8,960 nucleotides of DNA from an uncultured Eubacteriales bacterium (lineage in GTDB: Bacteria; Bacillota; Clostridia; UMGS1883; UMGS1540), in assembly GCA_900552775.1 (NCBI GenBank), contig USAP01000066.1, forward strand, positions 1 to 8,960, given 5' to 3'. The notes under the pieces are model-generated. The model worked only from the letters and a program-made list of their open reading frames with translations. It did not search any database and was not told where the DNA came from. A program made the position numbers and the translations under genes. This document shows positions 1 through 5,653 of this stretch, piece by piece (within the stretch, counting starts at the first letter, position 1; the number at the start of each line of letters is the position of its first letter).

Positions 1-42
1 AATAAAATAAGTGATAAATCAATAGTTTTTTTCAAAAAAAGT

Positions 43-63
43 TTTCTTAACGGTTTCTTAACG
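43..63 (+). promoter_or_regulatory. Tandem direct repeat, probable OmpR-family response-regulator box
   Basis: The ten bases TTTCTTAACG occur twice, at 43-52 and 54-63, with a period of 11 bases. Equivalently this is TTAACG-N5-TTAACG. Direct repeats one helical turn apart are the classic binding arrangement of OmpR/PhoB-class regulators; the Bacillus PhoP box TTAACA-N5-TTAACA is very close in form. The pair ends 9 bases before the -35 element of the promoter in front of a kinase/regulator pair of that class. Autoregulation by the KdpE-like protein encoded at 1196-1930 is therefore the simplest inference. The regulator's identity is not shown by sequence alone. Confidence 0.6.
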
Positions 64-72
64 CGCAAAGTA

Positions 73-101
73 TGTACATTTCGGAATATTTGTGATATAC
101 T
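73..101 (+). promoter_or_regulatory. SigA-type promoter with extended -10, for the two-component operon
   Basis: A -35 element TGTACA (73-78, 4 of 6 consensus bases) is separated by 17 bases from the -10 element TATACT (96-101). The -10 is preceded by TG plus one base at 93-95, making an extended -10 that can offset the weak -35. Transcription would start near 108. The stretch upstream (26-40) is a T7-C-A7 run that could act as an UP-like or bent element. A Shine-Dalgarno sequence (AGAGGGG, 114-120) sits 6 bases before the kinase ATG at 127. Confidence 0.6.
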
Positions 102-126
102 GTAAAAAAGGAAAGAGGGGATACCA

Positions 127-1233
127 ATGAAAAAGATTAAACTTTCCGATGTTTTTGAGATTCACATAAGGGATATTTTGGTAACCGTGCTGATCCTTGC
201 CGCCGTTTCGGGTATATGTTATCTGTTTCATTTAAACGGCGAAGGAGAAACCGTTATCCCTATGATGTTTCTTATGGCGGTGTTTTTGGTGACGCGATTT
301 ACAAACGGTGTGTTATGCGGCATTGCGGCATCGGTTTTAAGCGCGCTTATTGTAAATCTTGTATTTACGTATCCGTTTTTTGAGTTTAATTTTACATTGT
401 CGGGATATCCGCTTGCAATAACGTGCATGGTGTCTGTTTCGGTTATAACAAGTATGCTGACGGCGCGGATAAAGCAGACGGAGCGCGTCAAGGCGCTTGC
501 GGAAAAAGAAAAAATGAGAAGCAATCTGCTGCGTGCCATCTCGCACGATTTGCGCACACCGTTAACATCGATAATAGGTGCAAGCTCCGCTGTTTTGGAA
601 AACGGAAAAAGACTTTCCGAGGAGAACAATGCACGGCTTATCGGGAGCATAAACGAAGAGGCGTGTCACCTTCTGCGCGTGGTTGAAAATCTTCTTTCGA
701 TTACGCGTATAAACGATTCCGGCGGAACGAAAATCAATAAAACACCCGAAATTCCGGAGGAAGTTATAGATGCAACGCTGCGCAAATTCAGGCAGAGTTT
801 TCCCAATAGGAAGGTGCATGCAAGTATTCCCGATGACGTTATGCTGTTGCCGATGGACGCAATTCTGATTGAACAGGTTCTTCTCAATCTGCTTGAAAAC
901 GCGGCAACTCATTCGAAATGCGCCACGGAAATTAATCTTGATTTAAAAAGAAAAGGCGATTTCGCCGTTTTCAGCGTCAGTGACAACGGAGTTGGATTTG
1001 ACCCCGCGGCTCTCCCGAATATTTTAAGCGGCGAAGTAAACTATTCGGGCAATGCTCCGACGGACGGAAAAAGGAATATGGGGATAGGTCTTTCATTGTG
1101 CAGCACGATTATAAAAGCGCACGGCGGCAAAATGAAGGCGGAAAATTTAAAGAACGGAGGTGCGGCGGTATCGTTCATGCTGCCGCTTGAAGAAAATGGA
1201 AAAGTCAAAGCCGAAAACAAAGGCAAACAATAA
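127..1233 (+). CDS. kdpD: KdpD-like membrane sensor histidine kinase lacking the N-terminal sensor half
   Basis: Sensor kinase of 368 residues, expected in the cytoplasmic membrane, that should autophosphorylate and pass phosphate to the regulator encoded next. About four hydrophobic segments fill residues 17-112 (near 17-34, 43-58, 61-82 and 93-112), matching the four-helix KdpD transmembrane (DUF4118) module. A short linker leads to the dimerisation/phosphoacceptor helix, with His140 in ISHDLRTPLTSI. The ATPase domain shows the N box around Asn258 (LLNLLENAA), the G1 box DNGVGF (from Asp286) and the G2 box GIGLSL (319-324). Full KdpD proteins are near 900 residues and start with a KdpD sensor domain and a universal-stress domain; both are absent here. 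The start ATG has a good Shine-Dalgarno sequence, and the upstream bases look like a promoter, so this is probably a natural short form. Which signal it senses cannot be told; potassium limitation is an inference from the family. Confidence 0.85.
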   Translation: MKKIKLSDVFEIHIRDILVTVLILAAVSGICYLFHLNGEGETVIPMMFLMAVFLVTRFTNGVLCGIAASVLSALIVNLVFTYPFFEFNFTLSGYPLAITCMVSVSVITSMLTARIKQTERVKALAEKEKMRSNLLRAISHDLRTPLTSIIGASSAVLENGKRLSEENNARLIGSINEEACHLLRVVENLLSITRINDSGGTKINKTPEIPEEVIDATLRKFRQSFPNRKVHASIPDDVMLLPMDAILIEQVLLNLLENAATHSKCATEINLDLKRKGDFAVFSVSDNGVGFDPAALPNILSGEVNYSGNAPTDGKRNMGIGLSLCSTIIKAHGGKMKAENLKNGGAAVSFMLPLEENGKVKAENKGKQ

Positions 1234-1930
1234 CAAATACAGTGTTATCGTGGTTGAGGATGAGGAAAATATCGCGGATTTTATGTCGGCGGTTTTGGAG
1301 GCTCACGGATATGCGGTCCGTATTGCACAAAATGCTGCGACTGCGCGGCTGATGATAGGCTCGTACATGCCCGATATTGTCATTCTCGACTTGGGACTTC
1401 CTGATGAAGACGGGATAAATATAATAAAAAGCGTGAGGGAGACAAGCCGTATGCCGATACTTGTTGTATCTGCGCGCACACATGAAGCGGACAAGGTTGA
1501 GGCTCTGGACTGCGGAGCGGATGATTATATAACAAAGCCGTTCGGCACAGCGGAGCTTTTGGCGCGCCTACGCACGGCTTTAAGACATGCCCACCGTGCG
1601 GAGAGTATCCGTTCTTCGAAAACGCCGTTTCGCGCGGACGGGCTTTTGGTTGACTATGACAAGAGACGCGTTTTGGTTGACGGGGAAGAAATTCATTTCA
1701 CCCAGAAGGAGTTCAACCTGATTTCGCTGCTTTCGGTGCATGCCGGAAGGGTGCTTACGTACGACTTTCTGATGAGAAACATCTGGGGTACGGTGCCTGC
1801 CGACAGCGAAAACAGTATTCTGCGCGTAAACATGGCAAGCATCAGGCGCAAAATTGAAAAAGACCCGGCAGAGCCCAAATACATTCTCACGGAAATGGGC
1901 GTCGGCTACAGAATGATTGAAGGAGATTAA
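1196..1930 (+). CDS. kdpE: KdpE-like OmpR-family response regulator
   Basis: DNA-binding response regulator of 244 residues from the ATG at 1196. The receiver domain (about 15-130) has the acidic pair Glu21/Asp22, the phosphoacceptor Asp65 in ILDLGLPDEDG, Ser92 and the invariant Lys114 in ITKPF. A winged-helix DNA-binding domain follows (about 145-241), with FTQKEFNLISLL, HAGRVLTYDFLMRNIWG and the recognition segment ILRVNMASIRRKIE, and GVGYRM near the end. The start overlaps the kinase stop by 38 bases, so translation is likely coupled. In-frame GTG (1160) and TTG (1187) codons exist upstream, but neither has a placed ribosome site and the ATG already gives the whole receiver domain. The first 14 residues are a lysine/asparagine-rich leader with no family counterpart. 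Family resemblance is to KdpE, but no kdpFABC genes are in the window, so its targets are open. The repeat at 43-63 is a candidate target. Confidence 0.87.
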   Translation: MEKSKPKTKANNNKYSVIVVEDEENIADFMSAVLEAHGYAVRIAQNAATARLMIGSYMPDIVILDLGLPDEDGINIIKSVRETSRMPILVVSARTHEADKVEALDCGADDYITKPFGTAELLARLRTALRHAHRAESIRSSKTPFRADGLLVDYDKRRVLVDGEEIHFTQKEFNLISLLSVHAGRVLTYDFLMRNIWGTVPADSENSILRVNMASIRRKIEKDPAEPKYILTEMGVGYRMIEGD

Positions 1931-1981
1931 AAGAGATCAAAGAGAATAAATTTCCGTAAAACGGGAAGAATACATGACGAA

Positions 1982-2010
1982 ACATATTTTTCCCCCGTTT
2001 GTACATATTA
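1982..2010 (+). promoter_or_regulatory. Candidate forespore (SigF/SigG-type) promoter upstream of sigG
   Basis: The segment ACATA (1982-1986), 17 bases, then CATATTA (2004-2010) resembles the SigG pattern, roughly GHATR then CATnHTA: four of five -35 positions match and the whole -10 matches. Read as a SigF element, GTACATATT (2001-2009) fits GGnnAnHnT except at the second base, with a 14-base spacer. In Bacillus, sigG is transcribed by SigF and then by SigG itself, so such a site is expected here. Transcription would start near 2017, 44 bases before the sigG ATG. The area is AT-rich, so a chance match is possible. Confidence 0.35.
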
Positions 2011-2053
2011 AATCCGATTTTGCGGGTTTAATAAAAAATGTGCGGACGGGGGA
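1991..2053 (+). promoter_or_regulatory. sigG leader: nested hairpins that can mask the Shine-Dalgarno sequence
   Basis: Two nested inverted repeats lie in the untranslated leader. The inner one pairs 2006-2016 with 2023-2033: 11 bp including one G-U, around a 6-base loop. The outer one pairs TCCCCCG (1991-1997) with CGGGGGA (2047-2053), 7 bp without mismatch. The latter contains the Shine-Dalgarno sequence of sigG, 7 bases before the ATG at 2061. A transcript reading through from the two-component genes could therefore fold with its ribosome site hidden. There is no U-run after the inner hairpin, so it does not look like an intrinsic terminator. The pairing is directly visible; the regulatory effect is inference. 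Confidence 0.5.
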
Positions 2054-2060
2054 TTTTTTT

Positions 2061-2834
2061 ATGGCTGTGTCAAAAGTTGAAATATGCGGCGTGACCACAT
2101 CGGCGCTTCCGCTTCTTTCGGAAAAGGAAAAAGAGGAGCTTATGGCGGAGATAAAGAGGGGAAACACCGCCGCGCGCGAAAAATTTATATACGGAAATCT
2201 GCGCCTTGTTTTAAGCGTTATTCAGAAGTTCGGCGGGCGCGGAGAAAGCGCGGACGACCTTTTTCAGGTCGGCTGCATAGGGCTTATAAAAGCCATAGAT
2301 AACTTTGATACAAGCCACATGGTGAAGTTTTCAACATATGCCGTGCCCATGATTATAGGCGAGCTGCGCCGCTATCTGCGCGACTATAACATAATCCGCG
2401 TCAGCCGCTCGGTGAGGGACACGGCGTATAAGGCGCTGGCAGTTAAAGAAAAGCTCACGGCGGAGCGGCAGAAGGAGCCCACCGTGGACGAAATCGCAAA
2501 AATTATGGAAATTCCGAAAGAGGACGTCTGCAATGCCCTTGACGCCATCATGGACCCCTTGTCCCTTTTTGAACCCGTGTATCATGACGGAGCGGACGCG
2601 GTTTTTGTTATGGACCAGGTGAAAGACGATAAAAATTCGGACGAAAACTGGGTTGAGGATATCTCCCTTAAGGAGGCTATGAAAAGACTGTGCGACAGGG
2701 AAAAACAGATTCTTGACCTGCGCTTTTTCCGCGGAAAAACACAGATGGAGGTGGCGGACGAAATAGGGATAAGCCAGGCGCAGGTGTCAAGGCTTGAAAA
2801 AAGCGCGCTGGGGCATATGAAGAAGTATTTGTAA
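2061..2834 (+). CDS. sigG: RNA polymerase sporulation sigma factor SigG
   Basis: Late forespore-specific sigma factor of the SigB/F/G group, 257 residues (Bacillus SigG is about 260). The signature N-terminus KVEICGVTTS, the region 2 block GNLRLVLSVIQKFGGRGESADDLFQVGCIGLIKAIDNFD split by region 2.1/2.2 helices (about 45-83), and KFSTYAVPMIIGELRRYLRD (89-108) identify it as SigG rather than SigF. Region 3 follows (about 111-160). The region 4 helix-turn-helix is at 207-250, with DREKQILDLRFF and the motif MEVADEIGISQAQVSRLEKSAL. The frame stays open upstream to 1974, but that extension has no family counterpart. ATG 2061 begins just before the conserved motif and has GGGGGA at 2048-2053, so it is the chosen start. 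Two stop codons stand in tandem (TAA, TAG). In Bacillus sigG follows spoIIGA-sigE; here it follows a two-component pair. The residue aligned with Bacillus Asn45 is Tyr44. Confidence 0.95.
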   Translation: MAVSKVEICGVTTSALPLLSEKEKEELMAEIKRGNTAAREKFIYGNLRLVLSVIQKFGGRGESADDLFQVGCIGLIKAIDNFDTSHMVKFSTYAVPMIIGELRRYLRDYNIIRVSRSVRDTAYKALAVKEKLTAERQKEPTVDEIAKIMEIPKEDVCNALDAIMDPLSLFEPVYHDGADAVFVMDQVKDDKNSDENWVEDISLKEAMKRLCDREKQILDLRFFRGKTQMEVADEIGISQAQVSRLEKSALGHMKKYL

Positions 2835-2868
2835 TAGTTCGCACAGCGCAGCTTGTTCCGACGCCGTA

Positions 2869-2891
2869 GGGGCGACCCTGTGTGGTCGCCC
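2869..2891. repeat. GC-rich palindromic element resembling dispersed clostridial repeats
   Basis: GGGCGACC (2870-2877) and GGTCGCCC (2884-2891) form a perfect 8-bp stem with a 6-base loop, 35 bases after the sigG stop. The wider wording, CCGTAGGGGCGACC then GGTCGCCCGC, is of a kind I recall as a short dispersed intergenic repeat in many clostridial genomes. No T-run follows, so it is not a typical intrinsic terminator, although a stem this stable could shield the sigG 3' end or slow polymerase. Only one copy is in the window, so repetition is recalled, not seen. Confidence 0.55.
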
Positions 2892-2928
2892 GCTTATGTT
2901 CCGCTCGTCAACTTTTCACGGAAAAGGA

Positions 2929-2957
2929 TTGACATTAAAAGGACATTGTTATATAAT
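2929..2957 (+). promoter_or_regulatory. Perfect-consensus SigA promoter for the PHP-ahcY-pth-mfd operon
   Basis: TTGACA (2929-2934) and TATAAT (2952-2957) both match the vegetative consensus at all six positions, with the optimal 17-base spacer. Transcription should start at about 2964. A purine-rich ribosome site (AAGGAAGG, 2976-2983) lies 11 bases before the ATG at 2995. The four genes downstream follow at gaps of 17, 6 and 26 bases, with no other promoter or terminator that I can see. This is thus the likely promoter of the whole run to mfd. Confidence 0.85.
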
Positions 2958-2958
2958 T

Positions 2959-2973
2959 TAATATCGGATATTA
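2959..2973. promoter_or_regulatory. Operator-like palindrome over the transcription start
   Basis: TAATATC, a central G, then GATATTA form a perfect 7-bp-arm palindrome of 15 bases. It begins one base after the -10 element and covers the predicted start point near 2964. A dimeric repressor bound here would block a promoter that is otherwise maximal. I do not recognise the motif as the site of a specific regulator. The arms are AT-rich, so chance is not excluded, but the placement is suggestive. Confidence 0.45.
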
Positions 2974-2994
2974 TAAGGAAGGAACAGATTCTGT

Positions 2995-3792
2995 ATGTTT
3001 TTGGCAGATTATCATATTCACAGTGAAATTTCTTTCGACTCGCATGCGCCGATGGAGGAAATTGTAAAAAAAGCGATAGCGTCGGGCATCACGCATATAG
3101 CAATAACGGACCATTTCGACCCGTTCCAGAAGGACAAAGACTGCATAAGCGAATACGACCCGAAAAAATATTTTGAAGAGCTTTCGCGCGTCCGCGGACT
3201 TTACGGTGACAAGATAGACATTGCCGCCGGCATTGAGGCAGGACAGGCGCAGCTTTATCCCGAAAACGTGAAAAAAATGCTTGATTCTCATGATTACGAC
3301 TTTGTAATAGGCTCCGTGCACAACGTCACGGGGGACATAGATCTGGCGTTTGAGACATACACCATGGCAAACGTTTCGGCATGGCTTTCAAAATATTTTC
3401 TTGAAGCGGCGGAGGCGGCGAAAACAGGTCTTTACGATGTTTTCGGCCACTTAAACTACATATGCAGGTACATTGCAAAGCAGAAAATTCCGGTAAACGT
3501 GAGCGACTATGAGGATATGGCCATAATTGTTTTAAGGCAGGCGGTGTCTCTCGGAAAAGGAATTGAGATAAATGTTTCCGGCATGCGCGACGGCGGCGCG
3601 AGCCTTCCGGGGATTGAGCTTATCAAAAAATACCGTGCGCTGGGCGGCGAGATTCTCACAATAGGGACGGACGCGCACACGCCGCAGAATGTGGGTCTCT
3701 GCCTTGAGAAGGGGCTGGAGCTTGCAAGGCGCGCCGGGTTTAAATACATTGCAACGTTCAAAGAGAGAAAACCCGAATTTCATAAGATATAA
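2995..3792 (+). CDS. PHP-family phosphoesterase, histidinol-phosphatase (HisJ/HisK) type
   Basis: Cytoplasmic metal-dependent phosphatase of 265 residues, the usual size of the PHP-type histidinol-phosphatases that turn L-histidinol phosphate into L-histidinol and phosphate. The metal-site motifs appear in order: DYHIHSE with His7 and His9, SFDSHAP with Asp15? and His17 region, AITDHFDP with Asp39/His40, GIEAGQ with Glu81, GSVHN with His109, GHLNY with His152, and GTDAHTP with Asp226 and His228. PHP enzymes bind two or three divalent metals with such a set in a distorted barrel. The ATG at 2995 places the first motif at residue 5, as expected, after an AAGGAAGG site. No other histidine-biosynthesis gene is nearby, so another sugar- or nucleotide-phosphate substrate remains possible. 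It is the first gene of the run leading to mfd. Confidence 0.82.
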   Translation: MFLADYHIHSEISFDSHAPMEEIVKKAIASGITHIAITDHFDPFQKDKDCISEYDPKKYFEELSRVRGLYGDKIDIAAGIEAGQAQLYPENVKKMLDSHDYDFVIGSVHNVTGDIDLAFETYTMANVSAWLSKYFLEAAEAAKTGLYDVFGHLNYICRYIAKQKIPVNVSDYEDMAIIVLRQAVSLGKGIEINVSGMRDGGASLPGIELIKKYRALGGEILTIGTDAHTPQNVGLCLEKGLELARRAGFKYIATFKERKPEFHKI

Positions 3793-3809
3793 AGGAGACG
3801 GATTAACCG

Positions 3810-5045
3810 ATGAGTATAGTAAAAGACATTTCGCTTTACAAAAGCGGAGACGCAAAAATCGAGTGGGTAAAAAGGCATATGCCCCTTTTAAACTACATAG
3901 AAAAGGACTTTGAGAAGACAAAGCCGTTTGAAGGACTTAACATAACGATAAGCATTCACGTTGAGGCAAAAACCGCGTACATGGCGCGCGTACTTAAGGC
4001 AGGCGGCGCAAAAGTTACGGTTACGGGCTGCAACCCCCTTTCAACGCAGGACGATGTTGCGGCGGCGCTGCTTCACGGCGGAATCGACGTTTTCGCGGTT
4101 CACGGCGTGTCGGACGAAGAGTATTTCAGACATATCGGCGCGGCGCTTGACGCAAAGCCCGATGTGTTTATAGACGACGGCGGCGACCTTGTTGCCGCGC
4201 TGCACTCCGAAAAACGCGCGCTGTGCGCTAAAATACGCGGCGGCTCGGAGGAGACGACAACGGGCGTTATGCGCCTCCGCGCAAAGGAAAAACGCGGCGA
4301 GCTGCTTTTCCCGATGATTTCCGCAAACGACGCGCTCTGCAAGCACCTTTTTGACAACCGCTACGGAACGGGTCAGTCCGTCTGGGACGGAATCGACCGC
4401 ACGACAAATCTCATAGTTGCCGGAAAAACGGTTGTTATAGCAGGCTACGGCTGGTGCGGCAGAGGGTGCGCAATGCGCGCCAAGGGTCTGGGTGCAAAGG
4501 TGATTGTGTGCGAGGTTGACGCAGTAAAGGCAATTGAGGCGGCTATGGACGGATTTGAGATTATGCCCATGGACGAGGCGGCGGCATTGGGCGATGTTTT
4601 CGTAACGCTTACAGGCTGCAAGGACGTTTTGACAAAGCGTCATTTCGAGAAGATGAAAAACGGCGCGATGATGGCAAACGCCGGTCACTTTGACGTTGAG
4701 ATTTCAAAGCCCGACCTTTTGTCTCTTTCGGAATATTCCGGAGAGATTAAGCCGAATATTACGGAATACAGACTCAGAAACGGCAATTCGCTCTACCTTT
4801 TGGCGGAGGGAAGGCTTGTAAATCTTGCCGCGGGGGACGGTCACCCGGCGGAAATTATGGATATGAGCTTTGCCATTCAGACAATGTCCGTAAAATACAT
4901 GGCGGAAAATTACGAAAAGCTTCAGAATAAAGTGTATGACGTTCCGGCGGAAATAGATAAATTCGTGGCGGAGCTTAAAATAAAGACGTGGGGAAAAAGT
5001 ATAGACGCGCTTTCGGAGGAGCAGAAGGCGTATCTTGCTCAGTGA
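3810..5045 (+). CDS. ahcY: S-adenosylhomocysteine hydrolase (adenosylhomocysteinase), short form
   Basis: NAD-dependent cytoplasmic enzyme that splits S-adenosylhomocysteine into adenosine and homocysteine, relieving product inhibition of methyltransferases. The 411-residue protein has SIHVEAKTAYMARVLKAGG (48-66; His50) and CNPLSTQDDVAAAL (74-87). It also has IDDGGD (121-126), the catalytic block SEETTTGV (146-153; Glu148), and KHLFDNRYGTGQSVWDGI (178-195; Lys178, Asp182, Asn183). The Rossmann motif GYGWCGRGCAMRAKGLGA (212-229) follows, and HPAEIMDMSFA (345-355) supplies the conserved histidine. It ends at AYLAQ and so lacks the C-terminal tail with the KPDHYRY motif, whose Lys and Tyr reach the NAD of the partner subunit in the human type. 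This is the shorter form known from archaea and Thermotoga. The ribosome site AAAGGAG (3791-3797) overlaps the stop of the previous gene. Some archaeal short forms prefer S-inosylhomocysteine, so the nucleoside is not certain. Confidence 0.93.
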   Translation: MSIVKDISLYKSGDAKIEWVKRHMPLLNYIEKDFEKTKPFEGLNITISIHVEAKTAYMARVLKAGGAKVTVTGCNPLSTQDDVAAALLHGGIDVFAVHGVSDEEYFRHIGAALDAKPDVFIDDGGDLVAALHSEKRALCAKIRGGSEETTTGVMRLRAKEKRGELLFPMISANDALCKHLFDNRYGTGQSVWDGIDRTTNLIVAGKTVVIAGYGWCGRGCAMRAKGLGAKVIVCEVDAVKAIEAAMDGFEIMPMDEAAALGDVFVTLTGCKDVLTKRHFEKMKNGAMMANAGHFDVEISKPDLLSLSEYSGEIKPNITEYRLRNGNSLYLLAEGRLVNLAAGDGHPAEIMDMSFAIQTMSVKYMAENYEKLQNKVYDVPAEIDKFVAELKIKTWGKSIDALSEEQKAYLAQ

Positions 5046-5051
5046 CAAAAA

Positions 5052-5627
5052 ATGTACTTAATCGCGGGACTCGGAAATCCGGGTGAAAAATATAAATACA
5101 CAAGGCACAACGTGGGGTTTATGGCGATAGACTACCTTTCGGCGGTGTACAAAATAAGCGTGAAAAAAATTAAATTCCGTTCGCTTTTGGGCGAAGGGAT
5201 TATAGGCGGCGAGCGCGTTATTCTGGCGAAGCCCTCAACTTTTATGAACAACAGCGGCGAAGCGGTGGGCGAAATTGCGAGATATTATAAAATTCCGCCG
5301 GAGAACGTAATAATAATATACGATGATGTTGCGCTTGATACGGGCAGGCTGCGCATTCGCCCCTCGGGCAGTGACGGCGGACATAACGGCATGAAGTCGA
5401 TTATATATCATTTGCAGAGCGACGCCTTCCCGAGAGTGCGCATAGGCGTGGGGAAGGTAAGCGGCGCTGAACTTGCAAATCACGTTCTCGGCACGTTTTC
5501 GAAGGAGGACGGCGTGAGGGTTACAAGGTGCATAAAAGAAACGGACAAAATTACGGAGGAAATAATTTCCCGCGGCGTTTCCGCGGCGATGAATAAGTTT
5601 AACGGAACGGATTTCGGAGAGCAGTAA
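5052..5627 (+). CDS. pth: Peptidyl-tRNA hydrolase
   Basis: Releases tRNA from peptidyl-tRNA that drops off ribosomes prematurely, an essential recycling step in bacteria. The 191-residue length is typical of the Pth family. Family motifs are intact: LIAGLGNPGEKYKYTRHNVGF with Asn9 and the catalytic His19, KPSTFMNNSGEAV with Asn66/Asn67, the IIYDDVALDTGRLRIRPSGS block with Asp92, and GGHNGMKSI with Asn112. The conserved arginine-rich segment FPRVRIGVG (126-134) follows. It begins 6 bases after the ahcY stop and has no clear Shine-Dalgarno sequence of its own, so translation probably depends on ribosomes finishing ahcY. The pth-mfd adjacency is common in Firmicutes. In Bacillus the small gene fin lies between them; here only 26 bases do. 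Confidence 0.96.
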   Translation: MYLIAGLGNPGEKYKYTRHNVGFMAIDYLSAVYKISVKKIKFRSLLGEGIIGGERVILAKPSTFMNNSGEAVGEIARYYKIPPENVIIIYDDVALDTGRLRIRPSGSDGGHNGMKSIIYHLQSDAFPRVRIGVGKVSGAELANHVLGTFSKEDGVRVTRCIKETDKITEEIISRGVSAAMNKFNGTDFGEQ

Positions 5628-5653
5628 AATGCGTAAGCGCCATGGAGTAAATT

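Noticed and set aside
26..40. T7-C-A7 palindrome as a terminator of a gene to the left
   Set aside because: It has no GC stem and cannot form a stable hairpin; it is better read as an AT-rich tract upstream of the promoter.
1952..1967. Small dyad TTCCGT-AAA-ACGG after the response regulator gene as a terminator
   Set aside because: The stem is only 4-5 bp and no T-run follows; it is too weak to call.
1974..2060. N-terminal extension of SigG by 29 residues
   Set aside because: The frame is open, but the extension has no SigG counterpart, the family N-terminus KVEICGV begins just after ATG 2061, and a strong Shine-Dalgarno sequence fits 2061.
4041..4688. Open frame of 215 codons on the - strand inside ahcY
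   Set aside because: Antisense to conserved catalytic and Rossmann motifs of ahcY; cysteine- and arginine-rich composition with no family likeness or ribosome site.
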